Positions 57,401-64,000 of a stretch of DNA of 64,000 nucleotides are shown piece after piece. Both the position numbers and the translations under genes were made by a program. The DNA is taken from the NCBI RefSeq assembly GCF_028453695.1, contig NC_135772.1, positions 4,588,001-4,652,000 of the forward strand. Direction: 5' to 3'. The notes beneath the pieces are model-generated. The model did not search any database and had not been told where the DNA came from. It worked only from the letters and a program-made list of their open reading frames with translations. Positions within the stretch are counted from its first letter, which is position 1. Each line of letters begins with the position of its first letter. This DNA comes from Augochlora pura (Eukaryota > Arthropoda > Insecta > Hymenoptera > Halictidae).

Positions 57401-59764
57401 AGCATTTGGAATATACTTGCTCGGAGAAATGCATGTCCAACGAATTCGTACCGTGCCCGTAGTCCATTACGTGGCAAAGTCTGCCGTAGCGAAAGGGTTA
57501 ATTAATAAACTCTACGCCGCGTAATAACGTCGCGTTTTCGTCGGGCCCGCGTTGCCACGTGCACGACGGTAAAAACGTGGCCGGACCGGTGACAGGTGCA
57601 CCGCGCGGCAAAACCTGTTCTTTTACCCCGTTCACCGGCCGGTGCCGACGCGGTAGAATTTCGAATGAAGCACGGGCGCCGCTTTTATTCTCCGCCGACG
57701 ACGACGAGACACTTGCCGGAGATTGTTCGTCGCGTTCGCGGAGTCTCTCTCGTTCGCGAGATCTCTAAACACAGCCGACGCCTCGGCGGAACGGTCGAAG
57801 AAACCGATCGGACAGCGCCGACTTTCGCAACAAGTATTCCAGCAGAGATACAGATCCGAGAGAGGTTTTCGCTCGTCGTATACCGTTAGCCGCGCAAAAC
57901 GTTCGATCATAGGTGCCGTTCAGAAGGTAATTAACACAGAGAACAGTCGCCGGTGTATCAATCAACGGCGTCGATTATCGTGCGAATTCGTCGCGGCGGT
58001 GAAACGTTCGTTTTATGCGTACGCTAAGCGTAATTGCCGGGGATCTTCAGCGGGAATAAATTTTCTCCGGCTCGTTTCCGACCGGCTCCGGTGAAATTGA
58101 AATTTATTTAGGCTAGTGGAGCTCGTTACCGTACACTTTGTTCGTTTTCGTACCGTTTAGAGACATTAATCGGCGGATTTAGATGCAGTTATGGCGGAGA
58201 ATGGATGTGTCAAAATTGTGAAAGCGTTGGAAGAGTTTATCGACATTTGTTAAAATTATTAAACTGGGAAAAACGCTATGATAATTTTTATTTTGCCTAA
58301 AAATCCTCGAATAAAATGATTTGCTGTGTCTTTAGAGACTCGTTACATTTTTAAAACGTTACACGCGATAAATGTGAAGCTAATTGTGTCAAAGGCTGAC
58401 TCCACGGTCACCTAAGCATTTAATTCAATTAATTTAACAGCTTCTAATTACTGTCATAATTTTTGCATCGTGTCCCTTATTTTCATAGTAAACGACCAGT
58501 AGTTGCGATTAACGCAATGATAAAGCTCCCCCTACCGTGTTTCCTGGATCAATAAAATACACATTCTGCTAGCGTTAGGTAATGCTGAATTATTCAGTTA
58601 TGAACTGCTATTGTCACCGCCTATTGCCACAAAGTTGTTAGAGTCTAGTCGTCGGTCGTGTAATGATCTTGACAGGAATGTCATTTTTATTAGAACAATT
58701 TCCAACGGAATTATTCGTTTAATGCTCAACCGGTGGAGCACGTGTAATCGAATGAAAACTATTTAATTTTCACGCAACTTTCATGTACGCCGCGCTTTTT
58801 TAATACAGTGTGCTTCACTGAAGAAACTTGCTCGATCATTTGCCATGATACTACCATTTTTATAACGGTATAATGAAAGGCCTCCGTTGAGGCAAAGTGG
58901 AACTGGTTGAACATCGAGAGTGCAGTGTTTTTAATTAATAAAAATTGTAGGAGAAAGGAAGGCGAGATGAGGTGAAGAAATGCTAATAAAAGTATTATAG
59001 TGATACTGCAGATGCTGTATAAAAATCTATATCTATGTAATCCATACAAAGATCTATATCTATTAATCTATACCTATAGAATCTATATAAAAATCTATAT
59101 CTATGTAATCTATGTATAAAATAAGATAAAATAAAATTAGTCAATTCATCTTGCCACTTTCGAGCGAAAACACATGCCCAGTTTCCCACCCGCTATATTG
59201 CGTAAAACCACGTCACAGTAAAATGAACGATGGACTGTGAAAGCGGGGGCTTCAGCCTTCAAAACGAGTCGAAGTTTACGATCCTACGATTCCTTTTTAC
59301 AAAGTTACAAGAGGTCGAACATTAACAATACTTCAAAGATCGAAAACTCGGTGTTCGAATTCTTGCGGGAATAATTACAAGTTCGAACAGAATTCCGATT
59401 AATATTTTCAAACGAAATGAAACCTATCCGAACTCGCGTAAAAGATGGCGCAATGTGGCTGATAAAGAGTCTCTTGTGTAATAAAAAAAAAAGAAGAGAA
59501 GGAGAAACCACGACTGGAGTTGCGAAGGGATGTTGCGAAAACGCGCGTCGATTTTGGAGCTGAAAATATAAGGGTTAAATACGCGGACACACGAAAATCG
59601 GTGTCCCCATCGTCGAGAACCCATGGGAGAGTTCCCAAATGGTATGGCGCGCATGTCCTATAATTTTCATAAACAATGTACACTTTCATAAGTGTCCGCG
59701 CGTCAGCACGGTTCTCACAGACGACGGCGTTCGATTGCAAAAGTATATACTCACGGTTCCCCAT
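27145..59764 (-). CDS. FRRS1: Putative ferric-chelate reductase 1 homolog (reeler-DOMON-cytochrome b561), 12 coding exons
   Basis: A spliced gene assembled from GT/AG borders with consistent phases. Exons: 59764-59755, 47724-47405, 46365-46274, 43451-43292, 37889-37689, 36705-36610, 34104-33948, 33111-32885, 29847-29607, 29408-29296, 27464-27378, 27285-27145; 1845 bp, 614 residues. Domains: signal peptide (about 5-22), reeler (about 28-165), DOMON (about 200-340), cytochrome b561 helices (about 372-540) with candidate haem histidines 382, 423, 454 and 490, then a last helix (575-598). This order defines the FRRS1 / SDR2 family (Drosophila CG8399 type), thought to move electrons across membranes to reduce ferric iron or similar acceptors in secretory, endosomal or surface membranes. 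No frameshift or stop interrupts it. The start rests on a perfect phase match of a 10-base first exon. Family assignment is firm; the substrate is inferred. Confidence 0.93.
27378..27464 (-). CDS. FRRS1: FRRS1 homolog exon 11
   Basis: The exon is 87 bp, phase 0 at both ends, with acceptor TGACAGGCAG|GCC and donor CCC|GTAAGT. It encodes ASQRVNSFPMNDMHSRG through ARQDAP (residues 540-568), the hydrophilic link between the b561 core and the last helix. The nearer upstream AG (4 bases before) would break the frame. Confidence 0.88.
28440..29070. mobile_element. Long inverted-repeat (fold-back) element in FRRS1 intron 10
   Basis: The left arm (about 28442-28650) and right arm (about 28860-29068) are inverted copies. 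Left arm words such as CTGCTGTAACCCTTTAAATG, GAATAAAGTGCAATCCTTC, CCTTTAATTTAAAAAAAGAT and AAAGTTACAGTACTTTAAAG recur as reverse complements on the right, with moderate divergence. The arms resemble the dispersed repeat at 6.2, 9.5 and 14.3 kb. There is no coding capacity. Confidence 0.65.
29296..29408 (-). CDS. FRRS1: FRRS1 homolog exon 10: end of b561 core
   Basis: The exon is 113 bp. Acceptor TTCCTTTCGCAG is entered in phase 1; donor ACG|GTAAGT. It encodes ITIFFAVRLNKAKLPEWVDW and a further helix ILVAYVVFHILTHLILT (residues 502-539). A better-looking upstream CTCCAG acceptor (exon start 29461) was rejected because it shifts the frame and interrupts the family pattern. Confidence 0.88.
29489..29545. 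repeat. (GA)n microsatellite in FRRS1 intron 9
   Basis: A near-pure GA run on the plus strand. It reads as a CT tract on the transcribed-sense minus strand, within a 198-bp intron, about 80 bases before the exon 10 acceptor. Confidence 0.95.
29607..29847 (-). CDS. FRRS1: FRRS1 homolog exon 9: cytochrome b561 core
   Basis: The exon is 241 bp, with acceptor TTTCTGTTTCAAG (phase 0) and donor GGCA|GTAAGT (phase 1). It encodes WHRFFMILTWSMTIAAFVII, then SERIHASLGLATTILAF, and FNWAHWFVGNAAQICG. His423, His454 and His490 sit in successive hydrophobic segments, as expected for the b-type haem ligands of cytochrome b561. Confidence 0.93.
30945..31590. repeat. Tandem array, ~140-160-bp unit, about 4 copies
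   Basis: CTCTCGAGTTGCTCGCGGTG and variants recur at about 30950, 31109, 31270 and 31408. Each is followed by AGCAAATGATAATTA-type AT-rich DNA and a TATAGTATATG block. It lies in FRRS1 intron 8. Confidence 0.75.
32427..32448. repeat. (AGC)n microsatellite
   Basis: About seven GCA units within FRRS1 intron 8. Confidence 0.95.
32885..33111 (-). CDS. FRRS1: FRRS1 homolog exon 8: DOMON end and first b561 helix
   Basis: The exon is 227 bp, with acceptor ACCTGTTCCAG (phase 1) and donor TTCGCC|GTAAGT (phase 0). It encodes NGVGFHDTTYEATGG, then VLIRVHGALMIASWIGTASI, LLARYYRQTW and CGKDHWFA (residues 346-421). His382 in the RVHG motif is the first candidate haem ligand. Confidence 0.93.
33330..33800. 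repeat. Degenerate ~20-24-bp tandem array (TTAGTCTAAAGTCAATT)
   Basis: Some twenty diverged copies of AGTCTAAAGTCAATTTAAAT / AGTTTAAGTCAGTTTGAA lie in FRRS1 intron 7. The array ends about 150 bases short of the exon 7 donor. Confidence 0.85.
33948..34104 (-). CDS. FRRS1: FRRS1 homolog exon 7: DOMON middle and end
   Basis: The exon is 157 bp. Acceptor CCCCCTGCAG (phase 0); donor AAAA|GTGTGT (phase 1). It encodes QEGAVQLESSSIKDDVISCK, FWREKTTVVQGREYDLVN and PYNLLIAAGKSLK (residues 294-345). The acceptor is a tandem CAGCAG, so starting at 34101 would drop one Gln without changing the frame. Confidence 0.92.
34450..34740. repeat. Degenerate ~58-bp tandem array
   Basis: AATTTCTGCTATTTTCATTA followed by ACCGCGAGCTTTTATATTTT recurs about four to five times in FRRS1 intron 6. 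Confidence 0.75.
34918..35010. repeat. Short tandem repeat, ~27-bp unit, 3 copies
   Basis: AGAATTTCAGAATATATTAAA and close variants are repeated three times in FRRS1 intron 6. Confidence 0.85.
35373..35635. mobile_element. piggyBac-like MITE (TTAA-flanked)
   Basis: TTAA flanks both ends. The left end CCCCTTGCAGTATAG faces a right end whose reverse complement reads CCCTTTTTGCACTATAATAG. The interior is AT-rich and non-coding. It lies in FRRS1 intron 6. Confidence 0.6.
36194..36441. mobile_element. piggyBac-like MITE, best-preserved copy
   Basis: TTAA-flanked, 248 bp. The left terminus CCCTTTGCACTCGAGTGG faces a right terminus whose reverse complement reads CCCTTTGCACTCGAAGCC, identical over the first 14 bases. 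The subterminal word ACTCCGAGGCACCAATAAAA is shared with the copy at 38090. It lies in FRRS1 intron 6, about 170 bases downstream of exon 6. Confidence 0.85.
36610..36705 (-). CDS. FRRS1: FRRS1 homolog exon 6: DOMON middle
   Basis: The exon is 96 bp, phase 0 at both ends, with acceptor TCTGTCTGACGCAG. It encodes GDDSVVECANEGGEIALHMS and WNSGKQNMRQPM (residues 262-293), typical of the DOMON strand region. The donor ATG|GTTCGT is weak. A GTAACA four bases further would shift the frame, so the weak site is required. Confidence 0.9.
37400..37550. repeat. AT-rich tandem repeat, ~55-65-bp unit
   Basis: ATATATTAATACTGTACA followed by TATTTCATTATAGAATATAT is repeated about 2.5 times in FRRS1 intron 5. 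Confidence 0.8.
37689..37889 (-). CDS. FRRS1: FRRS1 homolog exon 5: DOMON start
   Basis: The exon is 201 bp, phase 0 at both ends, with acceptor TTTTGCATTTCAG and donor AAAATG|GTAATT. It encodes TKEVEDSMYTGCGSTKNCFG, the Cys-rich CVATKNC segment and RYLFELQARDNSKYVAVGLS (residues 195-261). Three CxxxxxxC-like cysteines and the YVAVGLSDD motif are characteristic of FRRS1-type DOMON domains. Confidence 0.93.
38090..38321. mobile_element. piggyBac-like MITE
   Basis: TTAA-flanked, 232 bp. The left terminus CCCTTTTCACTCGAATGG faces a right terminus whose reverse complement reads CCCTTTGCACTCGAGG. Subterminal TCTAAGGCACCATTAAAATT matches the copy at 36194. Confidence 0.85.
39289..39470. repeat. 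CT and GA microsatellites
   Basis: A CT-rich run (39289-39350) is followed, after 75 bases, by ACATACATACA and a GA run (39431-39467). The complementary tracts could pair as a hairpin. Confidence 0.9.
41479..41560. mobile_element. Truncated piggyBac-like MITE (left end only)
   Basis: TTAACCCTTTGCACTTGAGC and GACTTCGAGGCTCCGCTGAA match the left terminus and subterminal block of the copies at 36194 and 38090. No matching right end was found downstream. Confidence 0.65.
42811..43243. repeat. 186-bp tandem repeat, 2.3 copies
   Basis: AATTTGGACTTCAGGTAGCT starts at 42811, 42997 and, as a partial copy, 43183; the period is 186 bp in both steps. The copies are over 90 percent alike by eye. The unit length is a multiple of three, and one minus-strand frame is open through about 1.6 units (43184-42882). 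The array stops 48 bases from the exon 4 donor. Confidence 0.93.
43292..43451 (-). CDS. FRRS1: FRRS1 homolog exon 4: end of reeler and linker
   Basis: The exon is 160 bp, with acceptor CGATTTCCGCAG (phase 2) and donor TACGAG|GTAAGT (phase 0). It encodes STFAQDYTTYWVDVESPRVN (the reeler C-terminal strand), then a Ser/Thr/Pro-rich linker SSTPASTLRTTTPPYFSP (residues 142-194) that could carry O-glycans. Confidence 0.92.
44660..44946. mobile_element. Palindromic fold-back MITE
   Basis: The left arm begins GTAAAAAATGATTCATAGGT and runs through GGTACGTTGAATCAACCAAA and GCGCATGCTGCGCTGATATG. The right arm is its reverse complement, ending TACGAATCATTTTTTAC. Arms of roughly 140 bp pair nearly end to end around an ATGATAAATACGTATTTATC centre. 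The right-central segment (44793-44877) is repeated directly outside the element at 44947-45029. It lies in FRRS1 intron 3; no coding capacity. Confidence 0.85.
44947..45029. repeat. Partial duplicate of the palindrome's right half
   Basis: ATGATAAATATGTATTTATC, ATTGATTTACAACGATATTT and CCGTCTATTATAAGATAACA repeat the segment 44793-44877 in the same orientation. Confidence 0.85.
45100..45365. repeat. Two-copy direct repeat, ~183-bp spacing
   Basis: TAATAACGATAGAAACTTGG followed by GCGTGGCTTCTTTGC occurs at 45108 and, diverged, at 45291. Confidence 0.8.
46274..46365 (-). CDS. FRRS1: FRRS1 homolog exon 3: reeler domain
   Basis: The exon is 92 bp, with acceptor CTGTGTGTCCGTATAG (phase 0) and donor TTCAA|GTGAGT (phase 2). 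It encodes NAVTHTNTTKKHNLEFDWEA and PADYEGTIVFK (residues 111-141), matching the AVTHT...K..F.W.AP...G.I.F pattern of reeler domains. Confidence 0.93.
46770..47130. repeat. Imperfect tandem / inverted AT-rich repeat
   Basis: A unit of roughly 125-135 bp (GTAAAATGGAATTACTGTAA...TTTCTGGCTATAGTATTTC) occurs about 2.5 times. Each unit is itself an inverted repeat. The right edge, CCAAAGGGTTAA, resembles a piggyBac-type end, so it may be a MITE with internal duplication. Confidence 0.6.
47372..47402. repeat. (CT)n microsatellite abutting the exon 2 donor
   Basis: On the minus strand the intron starts GTGAGAGAGAGAGAG, so the 5' splice site merges into a GA microsatellite. Confidence 0.95.
47405..47724 (-). 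CDS. FRRS1: FRRS1 homolog exon 2: signal peptide and reeler domain
   Basis: The exon is 320 bp. Acceptor GTTTTCTGTTGCAG (phase 1); donor GTAAAG|GTGAGA (phase 0). Its first complete codons give AKGLVLILLSIATAILALPN (signal peptide), then SACKDLLPRHPG, VLPAAGQGRVRLILGSPQG, YEGFMILARD, LVGEFTNLPEFARTIECTNG (residues 5-110). The GFMI.AR motif and flanking cysteines are the reeler signature. The exon lacks an ATG, so an upstream start exon is required. Confidence 0.94.
47860..48260. repeat. Tandem array, ~34-bp unit (TTAAATTACGTCCTTATTTAA)
   Basis: Five well-matched copies of ATTAAAATTAAATTACGTCC plus TTATTTAATTATA (about 48045-48190) are flanked on each side by more diverged ones. Confidence 0.9.
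50643..50672. repeat. (TTTAA)n microsatellite
   Basis: Five to six TTTAA units in FRRS1 intron 1. Confidence 0.95.
52596..52707. mobile_element. Degenerate piggyBac-like MITE
   Basis: The left end TTAACACTTTCTCAAACGCT is diverged. The right end GGCGTGCAAAGGGTTAG keeps the GTGCAAAGGG terminus of the family, with TTAG in place of TTAA. Confidence 0.5.
53228..53436. mobile_element. Degenerate piggyBac-like MITE
   Basis: The left end TTAACCCTTCAAGGCATTAC and right end TTCGTGTGCAAAGGCTTCAA are recognisable. The interior words AAAATTGTTGAAAGTGAAAC and CATGAGTCACGAGAACCAAT match the copy at 38090 (AAAATTGTTGAACAGTGAAA; ACGAGTCGCAAGAATCAAT). Confidence 0.7.
54965..55215. repeat. Pyrimidine-rich low-complexity array (TTTATTCTCA)
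   Basis: Runs of TTTATTCTCATTTATTTTCA and similar. One plus-strand frame is open but low-complexity (Phe, Ile, Leu, Ser, Tyr), an artefact of composition. Confidence 0.9.
56765..56880. repeat. Tandem repeat, ~29-bp unit, 3-4 copies
   Basis: GTAATGATCCGTATGTATAA followed by TACAT is repeated three to four times in FRRS1 intron 1. Confidence 0.9.
57353..57501. mobile_element. piggyBac-like MITE, distinct subfamily
   Basis: The left end CTAACCCTTTGACTACGGC faces a right end whose reverse complement reads TTAACCCTTTCGCTACGGC, inverted over 18 bases with few mismatches. It is 149 bp, and the interior differs from the GCACTCG subfamily. Confidence 0.75.
57502..58150. other. GC/CpG-rich island in intron 1
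   Basis: High CpG, with overlapping open frames on both strands (up to 123 codons) and no recognisable domain. A candidate regulatory island; no transcript structure is assignable. Confidence 0.3.
59015..59125. repeat. ATCTATATCTATGTAATCTAT tandem run
   Basis: AAAATCTATATCTATGTAAT-type units recur four to five times. Confidence 0.85.
59228..59318. repeat. Dispersed AT-rich repeat family, diverged copy
   Basis: CTTCAGCCTTCAAAACGAGT, TACGATTCCTTTTTACAAAG and TTACAAG follow the same order as the GAGACTTTGC...CAAAGTTACAG module at 6.2, 9.5 and 14.3 kb. Confidence 0.5.
59755..59764 (-). CDS. FRRS1: FRRS1 homolog exon 1: start codon micro-segment
   Basis: ATGGGGAACC is followed directly by the perfect donor GTGAGTATA. 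The last C plus AC from exon 2 gives His, so the protein begins MGNHAKGLVLILLS, a good signal peptide. The ATG has A at -3 and G at +4, and no other ATG occurs in the roughly 190 bases upstream. The call rests on phase, donor quality and the sensible joined N-terminus; another first exon remains possible. Confidence 0.75.
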
Positions 59765-60300
59765 GTTGTGTATCCTATGTGTCCCCCGTAAACGTTAAAC
59801 GGATCCAAGTCCCACGAATTCCGTAGAGTAAAACCTTAGTCAATGATCCAGTCACGTGGCAAGCGCGTTGTATGTACACAGAAGCGCGAGTCTCAGGTTC
59901 GTCCTGTTGCTTTTGTTCTCCGCCGAGACGCTCCGCCAGCAGCGAACAATAATTCACCTTGTCGTCGATCACCAACGAGAGAACAAAACACAAAAACTCC
60001 CGCGCTCGATCTCTCGCGATCCAGAGAAGCACCCGATCGATCTAAACACTCCGTAGGAGACCCGCGATCTACGGAACACCCGAAAAGACCCCGCGGAGGA
60101 GGAGGACGCTTCGAATCGACGCGAGCTGAGCCGCGATCGAGCCTCGAGATCCGTCGATCCACGTCGATCTACGAACGCTGACTGGCTTTCTTCGCCGTAC
60201 GATAGTCGCTGCGGCCCCTCTTCTTCCACGACGGATGAATCCTCTTTCTGGCGCACACACGACTGGCGGAAAAGGTGTTCGCTAAGTTCGGTTAGGTCAA
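59765..60300 (-). promoter_or_regulatory. 5' UTR and probable promoter region of the FRRS1 homolog
   Basis: GC- and CpG-rich DNA lies upstream of the start codon. A donor-like CAAG|GTGAAT at 59958/59957 on the minus strand leaves open a spliced leader, but the sequence from 59957 to 59765 can also be continuous UTR. A 179-codon open frame (60508-59969, minus) lies here; I see no protein-like pattern in it. Confidence 0.45.
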
Positions 60301-62362
60301 GTGTTTTCCCGGCGTAGTCTCGAGTAGCACTTGTTGATTCCGGACGAGCATAGTTCTGACCAGAACGCCGGGAACCACACCTTACGAGAGACTGTAGTGG
60401 ATATACGGTTCGAGTTGAAAGGCCCTCGCCCGCGAGACCGTGCCACAGGGCCGTACCTAGGGAATCCGGCGCGTCGAGATCCATCGATCCCGGCCACCGG
60501 CCGATCATTCAGGCCTTTAACGCGATTATAGGCGGGCGGAATTCTAGCTGGCAAAGTAATCGTTTGTACAAGGGTTGAGTCAAATACTCTTTAATGTAAG
60601 AAAAATAATTCTCAAATCATTTGCGAGATAGTAAATTAAATTAATAAGGTTACATTTCAATTTGTGGATGTCGTATTGATCGATGTCGTTGCGAATAGTT
60701 AAATAAAAGGGTAACAAAATTAAATATGCCTACTGTGTTTTAACATGGGTTGCCGACCAGCCTGTAAGATTTTTAAATAATCTAAAGACCTGTAAATAAA
60801 TACCGAAACGCGATATTTTATATTTCTAAAATATTAAAGAATATTTTGATTAGCAAGATTTAATTTCGAGCCATTTATTTTGTAAAATGGAAGAGGATTG
60901 TTCTAGGGTTAAATAAAACAATGTGGTATCTCTGTATCTTGTGAGCTCTGTTAACGCGACTGAAAATCTAAAGAAGTATAAAATCGACAGCTCGCAGCTA
61001 AAAGATTTCGTCGTTAATTACGGTCGAAAATGATGGATCGAATGACTCGTTCAAATTCGACGAACTTTCTTCGTTAAAACTTGGCATAAGTTGCAGCGAT
61101 AGTTTCCACCGGAACCTAATATCCGCGAACCCCTCGAACCGTACGCCAAATCCTGATGTGAGGAACATCGAAGATTTCACTTCTACATCAAAGTGCCAAA
61201 GGGTTAATGTTCTCTAAGATATTGTCGCAATTGAAAAATTCCTAATCGCAGCACTTGTTTAGAAAATGGTACGTCAAGGGTTGAACCGGTGAAGCATTAT
61301 TCAACGGGGCTTTCTGTGCAGCAGCCTAATAACATCGTCGAAAATATGTCCGGCCGTAAGTTAAGACAGACGACCCGGGAATGCAAATTCGGCGGGGCCG
61401 TGGTCGCCGCGAATTCTTCCCGGTTAACATACAAATTGCCGTCATTCGTTATCGCGCAGGTTGGTGTACCGGTGTACGAGGAGGAGGAGGAGGAGGAGGA
61501 GGCCACGATGCCCCTTTCCTCTGCCCGTGTAATCCGGTTCGTGGATTCCTCTTCTCTTCGGCGGTCGACGATGACAACCGGCGGTCGACGATGACAACCG
61601 GCGGTTCTTTTACCGCCAGCAGGCGAATAATTATCGCGTGTCAAAGCCTCGTTCTCCCGATGGTAATGCTCGCGGAGCGCAGAGCATCGCGAAGAATGTA
61701 TCGCGCGAGGCCACGCCTAGAGTTCGATCTTGCATAGCTCCGCCACCGCCTATGGGCTCACCTTTTGCTCCGAGGATCGAGGACAGGAGGGCTCGGGACA
61801 CGATTCCACCGGCGGCCCCGGTTATCCAATAGCCGGAACGTGGAAACAAATAATACCGTGTCGAGGTGAAACGCGACCTCACTGGGTCATTAACTCGGAG
61901 ATGACACCCTCTCGCCAGAGAGATTCGCTTTGACTTGTACTGACACTCCAGGCTTTCACATCATAACATCGTCTTATCCATTATTTTATTTTAATTTATT
62001 AAGACGAGGTATCGTAAGTAATTTCCATTTTAATGTCAGACATTTATTTTGCTCTCTATTTTATTTTTGCAGGGTTTCATTTTATTTATTTGATTATTTG
62101 ATTATTTATTTACTTGTTTATTCAGTGAAAGCAGAGTTTGTCCTGGTGACTCATAGTGGGTGACGCGAACAATAGATTCTGCCTAGCTGCATCGGATGTT
62201 ATTTATGATTCATCAGGTAGCCAAAGACAAGCTGATACTGGCGGTGTTCCACTTGCCGTACCATTTTCTTCGCAGTCATCGTGACTGGAGGTCTGTCGAT
62301 TACAATAATTCCTTCGAGGAAGAACATTTTTGTTTGCCCTGTGCCAACGTTTCTTTGAATTT
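60301..62362. other. Upstream intergenic DNA
   Basis: GC-rich to about 60550, AT-rich to 61270, then GC-rich at 61300-61930. It holds a GAG run (61477-61502) and a 21-bp duplication GCGGTCGACGATGACAACCG (61560-61600). A minus-strand frame with a donor-like GGAGCAAAAG|GTGAGC near 61759 was noted but not accepted as an exon. Confidence 0.4.
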
Positions 62363-62577
62363 TTAACCCTTTGCACTGGGATATCCCCCGAGAGGAGACT
62401 GCCTTTTTATATATTTTTACGGCTGGCTTTTTATATATTTTTATGGCTGTCCTTTTATATATTTTTATGGCTGGCATTTTATATATTTCCGTCTAGCATT
62501 CCTTGCTGGTTCATTAATAAATATATTTCAGTTCTTGCTGGATGATCAGTGAAAATTCCTCGAAGGTAAAGGGTTAT
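62363..62577. mobile_element. piggyBac-like MITE with internal tandem repeat
   Basis: The left end TTAACCCTTTGCACTGGGAT and right end CTCGAAGGTAAAGGGTTAT are related to the family termini. Inside are about 3.5 copies of a 27-bp unit (CTTTTTATATATTTTTATGG / CTGG, 62401-62490). Confidence 0.7.
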
Positions 62578-64000
62578 ATACTGTGAAGAAAAGAGCAGAA
62601 TGATGACTTGAATTTAAGAGGACTGTATAACTTCTGTGCTTCATGGATTGTTATTAGAAGTTTCCATTAATTCAAGGGGTTAATCTCTTCACGTTTCGGT
62701 TCATCGCTTATCAATTAACGCAGCCATATTTCCTTCCACGTTCCTCTATATTTTCCAAACCACGTATCTTCGTTTCGGCTATGGTGTTGACTTCGTTAAA
62801 GAGTACTGGATATCCTGTTTCAATATGGTTCAATAACCCAAGCCGGTACAACGTTCCTGTTCTGTCCAATGCTCACGATCCTCCCAGATTCACCAATATA
62901 AATTTTGTTAATTAACATAAAACACTGTAAAATACGATCTTTAAAATGCACAAATTTTTACAGTCATTTCAGAGAAATTCCATGGTGAGAGTGTATTTTA
63001 TAATGAAGATATAGGGGATGCTATTACAGGGTTAAAATTGAGGAACCTTTTGTCTACAGAAAACTGTGCTAAAATTAGTACTATTATTTATAAAATAATC
63101 TTTAAAGTAATCGGAATTTGTTTCCTGAAAAATTAAAGAAACTCGTAACTTGGCAATCGGAGCAGCGTTCATGAGAAAGACTCTGTTACTGGGGAAAAAT
63201 GATAACAATCCAGAGGATTGTTTGCTATATACTTCATACGATGCACCGCGGTATATTTGAGCTTCTCGGACGGCCATATTGGATGTTTGCAGTGGGATGA
63301 TACTTATCAGAAGGAGTACCCGAAAACCATACTAAATTTTACAGTGTTTCAACAGACAGTCAAGTAATCAGACAATGCAAACACGCGTACACATACTCCA
63401 CGATCATTATTATCTCTGTCTTTTTAACTGCTGTGATTCTAAAAAACAACGAATGGGTTAAACAAATTTTTAGAAAGCAAAATAGAAGAATACGCCAGTT
63501 TTCTCTATATTATAAAGCATATACTATAAATATAAATATTATAAAGTATATATTATTAATATAAATACTATAAAGTATATATTATTAAAGTATATACAAT
63601 ATAGTATATATTATATAGAATATATCATAAATATGAGATTTATATATTAAAAATCTCAAAATCAAAAGTCGAAATAGCTAAGGTGTTAAGTTAATGATCT
63701 ATGCAGCCATTTTGGAGGACGTGTTCAACAAACGCTTCTATATTATAAATAATTCTATAAATAGTATTATAGCACCGTGAATATTCTATAAATAATTTCT
63801 AGTAGTTTCGCCATCGGTTTAGAAACAATAAGAAGAAGAGAAGGAGGATCGACAGCGATCGGTTTACGTATTCCCGACGGTGTCAACGGAACGGTGTTTG
63901 GTCGCAGGTGCCTGAATGGAGTGTACTAAGAAAATAAATTTTTAAGAGACCCGTTATGCCCGCCGGTGAATAATTAGTAGGCTCTCGGCGTGCTCGCTTA
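62578..64000. other. Non-coding stretch to the window edge
   Basis: Mostly AT-rich, with a TATAAAGTATATATTATTAA-type array at about 63505-63650. From 63830 the sequence becomes more GC-rich. No gene is supported. Confidence 0.4.

Larger units (their letters stand above)
47725..59754. other. FRRS1 intron 1 (12 kb)
   Basis: This long intron between the 10-base first coding exon and the rest holds AT-rich arrays (47860-48260, 54965-55215, 56760-56880, 59015-59125), MITEs (52596, 53228, 57353) and GC-rich islands (48500-48850, 49600-50150, 50880-51380, 51780-52320, 54300-54870, 57200-58100). The islands carry only overlapping chance-like open frames. They could be enhancers or alternative first exons, but nothing in the sequence proves it. 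Confidence 0.55.

Noticed and set aside
59969..60508. 179-codon minus-strand open frame upstream of FRRS1
   Set aside because: Serine/arginine-rich composition without any domain, in a GC-rich 5' region where several frames are open. It is more likely UTR or promoter than a separate protein.
61631..61882. Minus-strand frame with peptide GYWITGAAGGIVSRALLSSI and donor-like AAAAG|GTGAGC
   Set aside because: The local peptide looks plausible, but no start codon or convincing acceptor was found, the frame reads through the donor, and no partner exon was seen.

Overview
The window looks like nuclear DNA of an insect, most probably a hymenopteran (bee, ant or wasp). The grounds are AT-rich introns mixed with GC-rich, CpG-rich islands, long introns with GT/AG borders, many TTAA-flanked small transposons of piggyBac type, and a gene whose domain order (reeler, DOMON, cytochrome b561) matches the insect ferric-chelate reductase 1 homolog. 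The species cannot be named from the sequence alone. No bacterial genes, rRNA, tRNA or CRISPR were seen.

The main gene fills the right two thirds of the window on the minus strand. I assembled 12 coding exons by eye from 59764 down to 27145. All introns have GT/AG borders, and the phases join into one uninterrupted frame of 1845 bp (614 codons plus stop). The product is a secretory-pathway membrane protein with a signal peptide, a reeler domain, a DOMON domain, a cytochrome b561 core with four candidate haem histidines, and a last C-terminal membrane helix. The first coding exon holds only the start codon, two further codons and one base, and lies 12 kb upstream of the rest. The likely 3' UTR ends near 26.85 kb at overlapping AATAAA signals.

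Downstream of that gene, 25.5-26.9 kb holds several decayed copies of its last exon plus 3' UTR. Further left is a second minus-strand gene of which only the first coding exon (18031-18145, signal peptide) is recognisable; its later exons were not found. Everything from 1 to about 17.7 kb therefore lies either in its introns or in intergenic DNA.

The rest is repeat-rich non-coding DNA: TTAA-flanked MITEs (3.4, 35.4, 36.2, 38.1, 41.5, 52.6, 53.2, 57.4, 62.4 kb), fold-back elements (5.0, 24.9, 28.4-29.1, 44.7 kb), a dispersed AT-rich repeat with an ACAAAGTTACAG motif (6.2, 9.5, 14.3, 28.6, 59.2 kb), and many degenerate tandem arrays with units from 15 to 190 bp. The most noteworthy structures are the array of relic terminal exons, the seven-copy ~190-bp satellite at 11.2-12.4 kb, the 186-bp in-frame tandem repeat beside exon 4, and the near-perfect palindrome at 44.7 kb. 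Coordinates of degenerate arrays are approximate, because they were aligned by eye.
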